From Rubrivivax sp. (GTDB lineage: Bacteria; Pseudomonadota; Gammaproteobacteria; Burkholderiales; Burkholderiaceae_C), in contig JAIXZR010000063.1 in NCBI GenBank assembly GCA_027489455.1, positions 60,786 to 124,785 of the forward strand: a stretch of DNA of 64,000 nt. Reading direction: 5' to 3'. The notes beneath the pieces are model-generated. The model searched no databases and was not told the origin of the DNA. It saw only the letters and a list, made by a program, of their open reading frames with translations. Below, in pieces: positions 1 to 9,015 of the stretch. Numbering within the stretch: the stretch's first letter is position 1; every line of letters begins with the position of its first letter. Position numbers and translations under genes: made by a program.

Positions 1-1368
1 AACCGGCTCATCCGGCTGGCTGCATTTCAGAACCCCGAGTTCTACAAGGCGCAGGCCATGCGCATGTCGGTGTGGGACAAGCCCAGGGTCATTGGGTGCG
101 CGCAGAACTTTCCGCGCCACATCGGCTTGCCTCGCGGATGTCACCAGGCGGCGCTGGACCTCCTGAAGGAGAACGGGATCGAAGTACGCACCCAGGATGA
201 GCGAAACCTCGGCACGCCGATCAGCGTCCAGTTCCAGGGCGTTCTCCGCGAAGACCAGGAAGCCGCTGTTGGTGCGATGCTCTCCCACGACACGGGCGTG
301 CTGTGCGCGCCGACGGCATTCGGCAAGACGGTGACGGCGGCGGCCATCGTCGCCAGGCGCGGGGTGAGCACGCTGATACTGGTGCATCGCACAGAGCTCA
401 TGCGACAGTGGCAGGAGCGGCTGCAGGCTTTCCTCGGGGTCGACCGGAACATGGTCGGCATCATCGGCGGCGGCAAGTCGCGGCCGACTGGACGGATCGA
501 CATTGCGGTCATGCAGTCGTTGTCTCGCCGAGGCGAGGTCGACCCTATCGTCGAGAACCACGGTCAAGTCATCGTCGACGAGTGCCACCACGTCGGCGCC
601 GTTTCGTTCGACGCCATCCTGCGGAGCGCCAAGGCCCGGTACGTCCTCGGTTTGACCGCGACGCCGATTCGGCGCGATGGCCAGCAGCCCATCATCTTCA
701 TGCAGTGTGGGCCGACCCGGCATACGGCGGCGCAGGCCGAAGGCGCCCCGAAGGACATGGAAGTGGTGCCGCGTATTTGCGCCAAACCCATCGTGGTGGC
801 CGCCGAAGCGGGTATCCAGGACGTCTTCCGGGAACTGGCGACAGACGTCCAGCGGACTGCGGCCGTCGCAGAGGACGTCGTCGGCGCCTACTTGAGAGGC
901 CGAAAGATCCTGGTACTGACGGAGAGAACAGAACACCTCGATGCCCTGGGCGCTGCGTTGGAGGGCAGCGTGTCGCCGCTGTTCATCTTTCACGGGCGCA
1001 TGTCAACCAAACAGAGGCAAGCACTGACCGTGGCCCTGGAAGGTCTGGCGCCTGATGCGCCGAGAGTTCTGCTTGCCACCGGCAAATTGGTGGGAGAGGG
1101 TTTTGATCACCCGCCACTGGACACCCTGGTGCTGGCCATGCCCATCTCGTGGAAGGGCACTTTGCAGCAGTACGCCGGTCGGCTACACCGTGAGCACGCC
1201 AATAAGACCGATGTGCAGATCATCGACTTCGTCGATACCGGGCACCCCGCCCTGGTGAGGATGTGGGAGAAGCGGCAGCAAGGCTACCGAGCGATGGGGT
1301 ATCGGATGGCCGCGGACACTTGCAAGGCGGAAGCGACGCAGCTCCAGCTTGAAGATGTCCGATCCTGA
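1..1368 (+). CDS. SF2 helicase, C-terminal part of a probable TOTE-type primase-helicase (5' partial)
   Basis: The reading frame is open from the first base, so the start lies outside the window and the ATG at 58 is internal. An ATP-driven SF2 helicase core is clear: motif I PTAFGKT, motif II DECH, motif III LTATP, motif V GEGFDHP and motif VI QYAGRLHR. The stretch before the helicase (NRLIRLAAFQNPEFYKAQAM, then a WDKPR.IGC segment) matches my recollection of the linker between an archaeo-eukaryotic primase domain and the helicase in TOTE conflict-system proteins. If so, the missing N-terminal half would be a primase. It is convergent with the nuclease gene at 1411. Helicase assignment is firm; the TOTE assignment is family recall only. 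Confidence 0.8.
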   Translation, partial: NRLIRLAAFQNPEFYKAQAMRMSVWDKPRVIGCAQNFPRHIGLPRGCHQAALDLLKENGIEVRTQDERNLGTPISVQFQGVLREDQEAAVGAMLSHDTGVLCAPTAFGKTVTAAAIVARRGVSTLILVHRTELMRQWQERLQAFLGVDRNMVGIIGGGKSRPTGRIDIAVMQSLSRRGEVDPIVENHGQVIVDECHHVGAVSFDAILRSAKARYVLGLTATPIRRDGQQPIIFMQCGPTRHTAAQAEGAPKDMEVVPRICAKPIVVAAEAGIQDVFRELATDVQRTAAVAEDVVGAYLRGRKILVLTERTEHLDALGAALEGSVSPLFIFHGRMSTKQRQALTVALEGLAPDAPRVLLATGKLVGEGFDHPPLDTLVLAMPISWKGTLQQYAGRLHREHANKTDVQIIDFVDTGHPALVRMWEKRQQGYRAMGYRMAADTCKAEATQLQLEDVRS

Positions 1369-1381
1369 GGCCTCCGTGCTT

Positions 1382-1410
1382 TCGACCCAGATGGACGGGG
1401 GTGGGGTCGA
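1382..1410. terminator. possible bidirectional terminator hairpin
   Basis: TCGACCC (1382-1388) and GGGTCGA (1404-1410) form a 7-bp inverted repeat with a 15-base loop in the 42-base gap between two convergent genes. There is no clear U-tract, so this is only a plausible shared terminator. Confidence 0.3.
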
Positions 1411-3699
1411 TCAGAGGGTAGCCCAGACCGCTTCGGTGTCGATGATCTCGAGAAGGCGCTCTGCTCGGAAGCCGTCCGGATACAGCGTGTCGCGAGGACG
1501 CTCAGTTGACGACGGCCGAACCCCGGCTATCAAAGTTGGGTCTTCGGCCAGCCCTTCGGGATCGTCAAGCAAGTGACAGTCGTCCCGCAGTGCCATAAGC
1601 AGTTCCTCGAGGGAGATCTTCAGGAAGCCTGAGAACCGTTCGTGGTCGCACTCGATCGAGGTGTCGACGATCCAGGCGTGAACGTTCTCAAGGTGCGGTA
1701 CGGATGCCAGTCCCAAGGACCCGCGGAGCGCAGTGTCCGCCTGCAGTGCGGCCATCACCACAGGAAGCTTTCGCTGTAGCTGCAGGCCGGCCCTTCTAAG
1801 CGTGGTTGTGCGGTGGAGCCATGCATCTCGGACCGACTGGCGGATGAAGGTGGACTTGACCTCCAACACGAAGAGCCTGCCATTCAAGGCGGCCAAGACA
1901 TCGACTTCGCCTGCGTCTCTCTGTTCATCCGGCGGGGTCCAGTTCAACACTACCCGGAAGCCGCGATCCGCGAGGAGCTGCGATACCCCGGCCTCGATGC
2001 GTTGGGTCTCGTCGCGAGTTTCACCCCGCCCTGTCGAAAGCCGGCGCAAGTTGTTGATGGCCGCCGTGCTGTTGTTCTGCAGGCCAAGGACCCATGGCAG
2101 TTGAACGAGGGTTGTGCCGAACTTCAGGACCGGGCGTTCGATGAGTCGAGGCCTCAAGCCCGGCGTGCCTTGTTGGAGCCGCTCTGCCAAGTTCGCCATG
2201 TCGAACGTCCAGAAGTCCAGAATGGCCGCGGCCATGCGCGCGCTGCCCTCGGGCTGCTTGGCCGTGACTGTCCAGCCTGTGATGGCCTTCACCTTGTCGG
2301 CGTGCGAGGACCAGGTCAGGGGAAATCGATTCTGGCTGCCCTCCCGCAGACCGTTCATGGCCAACGATCGCAGTCCCCCAACCCAGCCTTGCTCCGCCGC
2401 GTGGGCGGCGAACTGACAGATGAAGTCGAGCATGAAGAACCGCGACGTCAGCTCCAGTGAAAGCAGGGCCTGGAAGAGGTCCACCTTTTCGCCGGCTTCG
2501 GTCGAGACCGTGTCGGCGATGCCGTAGACCTCCGTGAGCCGCAGCTGCGTGCGCATGGCGCGGATGTAGGCCAGCCGGTTCTCGTTTTCGTTCCCAGGCC
2601 GCCCTATGCGTCGGTGCGCCATCTCGGAGCTTACGAATGCATAGAACGCCCTGTGTATCCAGTAGCCATGCAAGCGTGCCAGCTTGTTCCCGTCTCGAAA
2701 CCACTTCACCCGGTCTTGTGGGTTGATCTCCACGATCTCAAGGCTGTGTTCCTCCTTGCGCACGAAGCGCACCGAGTCGTCGTAGCGGAAGGCATCGATG
2801 CTGCGGTTTAGGAACTCGTCCAGCTCTAGCTGAGCTTCAACCAGAACCTGGAAGGCGCGCCTCCTTTGCGGCAGATCGCTGGCGTTACCGGGCGTGGGGA
2901 ACAGCAGCGGCACGAGATTTTTCTGGAGCGAACGGACGAGCGAGCCCTCATCCAGCTTCGTGGTCCCGACAGGGGCCGTCGCGAGCTTCCAGAGAAGAAG
3001 CTGATTGATCGCTTGCCAGTGGCCCTCAACCCGTTCGTCGGCAGACTCCACCGCGGACTTCCCGAAGAGGTCGTGGGGTACAAGATGCTCGAAGGCATAG
3101 AGGCTTGCCAGGACGAGCAGGTCGAAGGCGCTGAGATCGGAGAGCACCGCCTTGCAGCGGTCGAGGTCGACCAGTCTCTCGTGATGTGCTGCAGTGAAGA
3201 TGTCCAGCACCCGGCAGAACTCCGCTACGGCACTGCTATCGGCGCCGGCTTCTGCGAGGTCTTGCCGATGCGGGGAGTTGTCGGTCAGCACCAGTTCTGA
3301 ACGACGAGCCGCAAGGGTCAGCGCGTCGGGTGCGAGACCGGCAAGACGGCGAACCAGTCCTGGGACCGAAACCTTGGTCTGACTCAGGTAGCTGGCCAGT
3401 GCGAGGATGGCAGTATCTGCTGACCAATCCGCTTCGGTGCACTCGGCCACTGTACGGCTCCACCAAAACAGGGCATCGCGATCGGACCGAGTCCACTTCT
3501 TCTGGCCGGGGCGGTTGGGCTTGCCGTCCAGGTAGGCCTCGAGGGCAAGCTTTCGGGCCTCAGCAGTTGACTTGCCTTCCGCCGCGGCGCGGGTAAGTAG
3601 GCGATCGAAGTAGTTCGACTCGTCGCGCCCGGCAGCTCCAGCCTTGCTTGCCGCTCCGGCCGGTGGTTCCCCGCCTTCTTCTTCAGTTCGGATAGACAC
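1411..3699 (-). CDS. large protein with C-terminal PD-(D/E)XK nuclease motif
   Basis: 762 residues from a GTG start, five bases after the stop of the giant fusion gene upstream on the same strand, so the two are almost certainly co-transcribed. Residues about 1-540 are mostly helical and match no family I can name. Residues about 565-660 carry a nuclease-like signature: E569, then GEVDVLAALNG with D600, then FVLEVKS with E613 and K615, spaced as in restriction-endonuclease-like folds. Followed by helical sequence to the end. I infer a DNA-cleaving effector working with the neighbouring helicase fusion. No strong ribosome-binding site precedes the GTG, so translation may depend on coupling. 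The nuclease motif was identified by eye. Confidence 0.65.
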   Translation of the reverse strand: MSIRTEEEGGEPPAGAASKAGAAGRDESNYFDRLLTRAAAEGKSTAEARKLALEAYLDGKPNRPGQKKWTRSDRDALFWWSRTVAECTEADWSADTAILALASYLSQTKVSVPGLVRRLAGLAPDALTLAARRSELVLTDNSPHRQDLAEAGADSSAVAEFCRVLDIFTAAHHERLVDLDRCKAVLSDLSAFDLLVLASLYAFEHLVPHDLFGKSAVESADERVEGHWQAINQLLLWKLATAPVGTTKLDEGSLVRSLQKNLVPLLFPTPGNASDLPQRRRAFQVLVEAQLELDEFLNRSIDAFRYDDSVRFVRKEEHSLEIVEINPQDRVKWFRDGNKLARLHGYWIHRAFYAFVSSEMAHRRIGRPGNENENRLAYIRAMRTQLRLTEVYGIADTVSTEAGEKVDLFQALLSLELTSRFFMLDFICQFAAHAAEQGWVGGLRSLAMNGLREGSQNRFPLTWSSHADKVKAITGWTVTAKQPEGSARMAAAILDFWTFDMANLAERLQQGTPGLRPRLIERPVLKFGTTLVQLPWVLGLQNNSTAAINNLRRLSTGRGETRDETQRIEAGVSQLLADRGFRVVLNWTPPDEQRDAGEVDVLAALNGRLFVLEVKSTFIRQSVRDAWLHRTTTLRRAGLQLQRKLPVVMAALQADTALRGSLGLASVPHLENVHAWIVDTSIECDHERFSGFLKISLEELLMALRDDCHLLDDPEGLAEDPTLIAGVRPSSTERPRDTLYPDGFRAERLLEIIDTEAVWATL

Positions 3700-3704
3700 G
3701 CCAG

Positions 3705-6700
3705 CTACAGCTTGAACGTCACGCTCATCGGATTGCTACCGAGGTGCGACTGGTAGGTCACTGGGCCTCGGTACACGAAGGGAGCGGCCTTGCCACCGCC
3801 TAGCTTGGTCTCGCGCACGAAGAGGTGAATGGCTATGCCCTTCGCCACGTGATCGATGATCTCCTGGCCTCGCTTGCTTCCTGGCGTTGTCGCATTCTGG
3901 CTCTGCCAGTGGAAGGTGTGATCGTCGATCCAGTGGTCGTGATACCGATGCTCCTGTGCCTTGCCTTGTTTGTTCAAGGTCACCAGCAGGACATGCACCT
4001 TCTTGTCGTTCAGCACCACGTGGCCGACGTTCCAACTGCCTGGGTTGAACGTCTCCCCGAACAGCGGCGGGATGTCCTCTCGCGCGAAGGGTTGGCCGAT
4101 GACCAGGTCGAGCGGGTCGACCACGGCCTTCAATCGCGCCAGAGTTCGCATCTCGTCCGTTGCTTGCAGGTCCTCGTAGGCCGGGTTGTTGGCCTTCAGG
4201 ATGTAGCTGCCGTCCTTGGTCTTGGTGACCGCCCGCAGGAGGTACTGGTTGTTGCCACCTGCCTCGTCCTGCCGTTCGATTGCCATCACCGTGCCGGTGA
4301 TCGACCCGGCATTGCTGGGGCTGACAAGTTCCAGCAGCAGGTAGTCGCCGTCCCGGATGGGGTTCTTGCCGCCATCCATCGAGTTACCTGATGCCCGTGC
4401 GATGAAATGGCGCGTTGCATCAAGCTTGCCGTAGGCGGCGGGCAAGGTGCGGTGCTCCTCGGCGTCGGTCCTGCCTGCACGAAAGTGCCCGCAGGCGATC
4501 TTGAGATTCGGGAAGTACGGCAGTTCAACTTCCGGCCGTTGCTTCGGCGCGAAGGGAATGACATTGGAAGCCTCCGGCTCCACGGGGCGACGTACCTCGT
4601 AGGTGGCGAGCCTGTAGGCGGTCAGCTCTTGGAGAAGTCCTCCTGCAGCCTCAGCTTCGTCAGCCGGCAGGGGTTGTGCTAGCGAGAAGCGATCCCCCTC
4701 AACGCGGAAGAACGCCGATGCAGCCGCGGCGCGGTTGCCACCGATCCAAGCGTTGATCGGGTTGTCGCGCCAGTATCGGATCCACGTTGCTTCGTGCCCA
4801 TCGGGCAGCTGAAGGACCGCCTCTGGCAGATCGCCGAGCAAGCTGGGTCGGCGATGGAGGACCTCCCAGCACCGTTGCGCAAGGGCTGCCACCGATGGCG
4901 GGGTGACCAGCCCATCCAGCTCCAGCCAGGCTTCGAGCAGGACCATCTTGAAGCTCTTGGTCATCGGCGTGACCTCGACTTCTCGCGGCAATCCCCCTAA
5001 GGCGCGCAAGGCGCGTGTCTCGTCTTCCTGGAGGTCGCCCATGGCGTCGACGAGCTGGAACCAACTGCCATGCTGTTGGCGCATCGCCTGGACGCTGGCA
5101 CCGGAGCGGTAGAACTCAGCCAAGGTCGGCCGGCGCCCGAAGCTGGCGCGCAGTGCTTCGTAGTCCTTCTGAGTCCCGGCGCTGTCTAGCGACTTCAGGA
5201 ACTCGATGATCTTCAGGTCGTAGTTGACGTAGCAGCCATCCGGAAGCTCAAGGCGACCTTGTTCGGCCTTGCGAGCGAACGCGGCCAGAGCCTTGTAGGT
5301 CGAGCCCACGCCGAACAGCGCCTGCGGCTTCTGCAGGAAGCTCTGGTGGTTGCCGATGAAGTCCAGTATGACCAGGTGGGTCTTCTCGTCGCTGAGGCGC
5401 AGGCCGCGGCCGAGTTGCTGAAGGAATAAGATCTTCGACTCGGTCGGCCGAAGCATCATCACCGTGTCGATGCCGGGAAGGTCGACGCCTTCGTTGAACA
5501 GGTCGACGGAGAAGACGACGCTGAGCTGGCCGTCGCAGAGTTGCTCCAAGGCCTGTGCTCGCCCGAGCGCCGACCCGGCGTACACGGCAGCCGACGAGAT
5601 GCCCGTCTTCTGAAACTGCGCCGCCATGTACTCGGCGTGCCTGATCGACACGCAGAAGGCAAGAGTGCGTCTCTGTGCCCTTGATCGCCACTCCCGGATG
5701 GCGTGCCGCGCGCGAGCGAGGGTGGCCAGCTTGTTCGAAAGCTCCTCGGGATCGAAATGCCCGTTTCGCCAAGGAACCTCGCGGTAGTCGACCGACTCGT
5801 CGAGGATGCCGTAGTAGTGGAAGGGCGACAGCAGCTTGGCCTCGATGCCTTCGAACAGGTTGCGCGTGAAAACCAGGTTGTCATCGCACAGCGACAGGAT
5901 GTCGGACTGGTCCGTGCGGTCCGGCGTGGCGGTCAGCCCGAGCAGAAACGCCGGCGCGAAGTGCCCGAGCAGCCGGCGGTAAGTCGCCGCTGCCGCATGG
6001 TGAAACTCGTCGATCACCACATAGTCGAAGTGCTGCGGGGCAAACCGCTCCAGATGTTCAGCGCGGCCCAGCGTCTGCGCTGACGCGCAGAGCACATCGA
6101 CTTCAGCGTCGCGGCTGCGCCCCATGTAGTAGCCGACGCGGGCACGAGGGCGGATGCGAACGAACGTCGCTGCCGCCTGAGCCAGGATTTCTTCCCGGTG
6201 GGCCACGAACAGAACGCGGCGCGCATTCACCTGGGCGGCATCGAAGGCGGCAAGCCAGGTCTTACCGAGACCGGTGGCGAGGACGACGACTCCCCGCCGG
6301 AAGCCCAGCTGGCGTGTTTTGTGGAGGGCAGCAAGCGCGGCCTGCTGAACTTCAGTCGGCTCGGGAGGCGCTTCTTGTTCATGGCTGCCGGGCGCAACCG
6401 ATCGAGGCGGCGGGACGCGCCGCTTCTCGTAGGCCTCGATCCACGCGTCCGACAAAGGAACTGTCCTGGCGTGGGAGAAGATTTCCTCGAACCTGGTCCT
6501 GGCCTCCAGAAAGCCGCGGTCGTCCGGGTAGACGACGCGGTAGTTCCACTCCAGACCCTCTTGCAGTGCCTGGCGGCTGATGTTGCTCGATCCGACGAAG
6601 GCTGTTCCCTCCACCAGTTCACCATCGGAGAGGCGGGCGAAGATGTAGGCCTTCAGGTGGAAGCTGCTGCCCGCCGTGACGAATACTCGGACTTCGGCGC

Positions 6701-7538
6701 CTTGCTCCTGCAGTAGCAGCAGAAGCCGCAGGGCCTCGGGGTCGGTGATGTCGAGGTAGTCGCTGGTCAGGACTCGGACCGTGCGACCGCCATTGCTTCC
6801 AATCGCTGCCTGCAGATCCGGCAGCAGCAGGCGCAGACCTGTCGTCTTGATGAACGCCACCGCCAGCTCGACCTCGGTCGCCCGCGACATGGCCTCGGAA
6901 AGGTGCGGCAGGAAGTGGTCCCGATCTCCAGTGACCAAGCGTCGCGGCGGTGCCGGCGCCTTCTTGACCAGCACATTGGTCCACTTCTCGGGTCGATCGG
7001 GGCGCTGGTCGTCGGTCGTCCAGATCTCGGATTGCTCGACCGCCGGGAGGTTTGCAAGCCAATCGACCACCTGCGATTCGTCAGCGTCGGTGAAGCGCCG
7101 ACCGCCATGGAGTCGGCTGCCTCGCCCGCTTTTGAAGCTGGCGTACAGAACGCCTCCGGGTGTCAGCGCGGTCCACAGGCGCGCCAGCACGCCGGGCATC
7201 TCCGATGGCTCGACGTGCAAGAGGCTGGCGCAGCACCAGATGCCGTCGTAGGCGTGGACTTCGTCGACGTCTTGGAACGTCCGTACATCCACCGCGAAGC
7301 CGCAGTGAGAGGAAGCGCGCTCCGCGAGTTCGGGCGATGCGTCGAAAGCCGAGACGCGGAAGCCTCGCTCGGAGAAGGCCTTCGCGTCTCGGCCCGACCC
7401 GCATCCAGCGTCGAGGACCCGTGCACCCGCCACGAGCATCGCCGCAAACCGATCACGGATGGGCGACATGTCGACAGCGACGGTGCTGTCGAAGAAATCG
7501 GAAGCAAACTGACGGTAGTACCGAGTGGTCTCGTCCAT
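3705..7538 (-). CDS. methyltransferase / PLD nuclease / DEAD-DEAH helicase / S24-like / DUF3427 fusion
   Basis: 1277 residues with five modules in order. Residues 1-195 are a class I SAM methyltransferase (VLDAGCGSGRD at 41-51). Residues 205-360 are a PLD-type phosphodiesterase (H294-L-K296, with GSSN at 316-319). Residues 390-740 are an SF2 helicase (ATGLGKT at 421-427, DEFH at 510-513, TAT at 536-538, QQLGRGLR at 707-714). Residues 1005-1145 resemble an S24/LexA fold (GNSMDGG, S1053, then DGDYLLLE). Residues 1150-1277 match DUF3427 (FHWQSQN near 1209). PLD-helicase-DUF3427 proteins are known from defence islands; adding an N-terminal methyltransferase and an S24-like module is unusual. It heads the operon with the PD-(D/E)XK gene and probably acts on invading DNA. 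Confidence 0.8.
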   Translation of the reverse strand: MDETTRYYRQFASDFFDSTVAVDMSPIRDRFAAMLVAGARVLDAGCGSGRDAKAFSERGFRVSAFDASPELAERASSHCGFAVDVRTFQDVDEVHAYDGIWCCASLLHVEPSEMPGVLARLWTALTPGGVLYASFKSGRGSRLHGGRRFTDADESQVVDWLANLPAVEQSEIWTTDDQRPDRPEKWTNVLVKKAPAPPRRLVTGDRDHFLPHLSEAMSRATEVELAVAFIKTTGLRLLLPDLQAAIGSNGGRTVRVLTSDYLDITDPEALRLLLLLQEQGAEVRVFVTAGSSFHLKAYIFARLSDGELVEGTAFVGSSNISRQALQEGLEWNYRVVYPDDRGFLEARTRFEEIFSHARTVPLSDAWIEAYEKRRVPPPRSVAPGSHEQEAPPEPTEVQQAALAALHKTRQLGFRRGVVVLATGLGKTWLAAFDAAQVNARRVLFVAHREEILAQAAATFVRIRPRARVGYYMGRSRDAEVDVLCASAQTLGRAEHLERFAPQHFDYVVIDEFHHAAAATYRRLLGHFAPAFLLGLTATPDRTDQSDILSLCDDNLVFTRNLFEGIEAKLLSPFHYYGILDESVDYREVPWRNGHFDPEELSNKLATLARARHAIREWRSRAQRRTLAFCVSIRHAEYMAAQFQKTGISSAAVYAGSALGRAQALEQLCDGQLSVVFSVDLFNEGVDLPGIDTVMMLRPTESKILFLQQLGRGLRLSDEKTHLVILDFIGNHQSFLQKPQALFGVGSTYKALAAFARKAEQGRLELPDGCYVNYDLKIIEFLKSLDSAGTQKDYEALRASFGRRPTLAEFYRSGASVQAMRQQHGSWFQLVDAMGDLQEDETRALRALGGLPREVEVTPMTKSFKMVLLEAWLELDGLVTPPSVAALAQRCWEVLHRRPSLLGDLPEAVLQLPDGHEATWIRYWRDNPINAWIGGNRAAAASAFFRVEGDRFSLAQPLPADEAEAAGGLLQELTAYRLATYEVRRPVEPEASNVIPFAPKQRPEVELPYFPNLKIACGHFRAGRTDAEEHRTLPAAYGKLDATRHFIARASGNSMDGGKNPIRDGDYLLLELVSPSNAGSITGTVMAIERQDEAGGNNQYLLRAVTKTKDGSYILKANNPAYEDLQATDEMRTLARLKAVVDPLDLVIGQPFAREDIPPLFGETFNPGSWNVGHVVLNDKKVHVLLVTLNKQGKAQEHRYHDHWIDDHTFHWQSQNATTPGSKRGQEIIDHVAKGIAIHLFVRETKLGGGKAAPFVYRGPVTYQSHLGSNPMSVTFKL

Positions 7539-7625
7539 CCCTGGGTCTGACTTCGCAGCGGGTCAGTGCTTCGGAGAGTACCAGGTCAACATGGGTCGCC
7601 CGCGGCGAAATCAGGAGTCCGGCGA

Positions 7626-8912
7626 ATGAAAAGAAGCAAGCTCTACGAATTGGTCTGGTCCAAGCCGATGACGAAGCTGGGTGCGGAGTTGGGCATCTCG
7701 GATGTCGGTCTTGCAAAGGCATGTCGGCGACACGCGATACCGGTTCCGCCGCGGGGACACTGGGCCAAGCTCCAGGCCGGCAAAGCGTCCCCAAAGGTGC
7801 TACTGCCACAGGCAGAACTGGACATCGAGGTGTCCTTCACGACCGTGCCACCGGCACAGCGGCAGGCCGACGTGGTGCGGCAGCGAGAAGCCAAGGCCGC
7901 CGTGGCGGAGAAGACCGTGGCTTTGCGCGCCTCTGCGCCCGTCCGCAAAGAGGTCGATCAGCTACCGCATCCGTTGGTACGGGCTACACGCGACTACTGT
8001 TCACGCTTGCCTGCGCGAGTCAAGCGGTGGGAGCGCATGAGTCCGCACCAGCGCCTGTATACCGATGGAGAACGGCCGCCGCCGAACGAGAACGGCCGAT
8101 GGATCCTGAACGTCCCCGACGGGCTCATCCTGACGGCGTCGGAGGAGGCGCTCACCTGGGTGCTCGGTTTCCTCGACCGCATTTTCAAGGGGCTGGCGAC
8201 GGCAGGGGTCAAGGTCGTCCGTCAGGCTGGCAAAGACCGTGAGCCGGACGCGATCGAATGCGTGTTTGGCCAGGAGCGCCTGAAACTCTGCTTCCGGGAA
8301 GGCTACCGGCGGGTGAAGCTGACAGCGGCCGAGTTCGCGCAAGCCAAGGCCAAACAGTCGTGGGCGCGGGAATGGGTCTACCTGCCCTCTGGAACGTTCA
8401 CCTTCACGTTCCAGGGCACTGAGCACGGCGTGTCGAGGGGGTGGACCGGCACCGAAGACAAGCTGTCCGCACTAGAGGACGAGATCATCGCGACCGGCCT
8501 GCTGCTGCTGGAGGCTCAGCCAAACCGGCGAGAGGAGCGACTGGCGGAGGAGCGGCGTAGGCGCATAGAGGCTGAGAAGGCCGAGCGGCGGCTTCGGATC
8601 GCACAAGCTCGGCGCGAGCAGCTTGAGCGCGCCTTCAAGGCCGCCGAGGCCTATGAGAAGGTGGAACGGTTGCAGCGCTTCCTGGCCGTGGTCGAGTCTG
8701 AGATGGACAGCTACAACGCGCCGTACGACGAGCGGGCCCGTGTTTGGCTTCAGGTCGTGCGAGAAGAGCTGGGACGATCCATTCCGTACCTGGAAATCAT
8801 CACCGGCTCTTTGATGGTTCCGTCATGGGCTTCTTGGCCACCGGAGTGGTGGCCGGAGACAACAAGGGACGCGTCCACCGAACCTGAGAACGAGTCCACT
8901 TCCGAAGGTTGA
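7626..8912 (+). CDS. predicted DNA-binding protein with HTH and coiled coil, function unknown
   Basis: 428 residues. ATG 7626 is chosen because AGGAG lies eight bases upstream and the sequence starts MKRSKLYELVW, the usual beginning of this widespread uncharacterised family. The first 60 residues read as a helix-turn-helix (KPMTKLGAELGISDVGLAKACRRH) followed by PVPPRGHWAKL. Residues about 300-350 are a strongly charged coiled coil rich in E, R and A. No catalytic motif is visible. The gene diverges from the giant helicase fusion, with 87 bases between their starts, so it may control that operon or belong to the same system. Function is unknown. Confidence 0.6.
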   Translation: MKRSKLYELVWSKPMTKLGAELGISDVGLAKACRRHAIPVPPRGHWAKLQAGKASPKVLLPQAELDIEVSFTTVPPAQRQADVVRQREAKAAVAEKTVALRASAPVRKEVDQLPHPLVRATRDYCSRLPARVKRWERMSPHQRLYTDGERPPPNENGRWILNVPDGLILTASEEALTWVLGFLDRIFKGLATAGVKVVRQAGKDREPDAIECVFGQERLKLCFREGYRRVKLTAAEFAQAKAKQSWAREWVYLPSGTFTFTFQGTEHGVSRGWTGTEDKLSALEDEIIATGLLLLEAQPNRREERLAEERRRRIEAEKAERRLRIAQARREQLERAFKAAEAYEKVERLQRFLAVVESEMDSYNAPYDERARVWLQVVREELGRSIPYLEIITGSLMVPSWASWPPEWWPETTRDASTEPENESTSEG

Positions 8913-9015
8913 CGATCAAGCCGCTGCCGTGGCGAGTCGTGCCGAAAACTTGCCGAAACCGCTCAGCGGAATGATCAGACGCTGCCTGGCCCGTGTTCGC
9001 GCCGATAGTCTTGGT

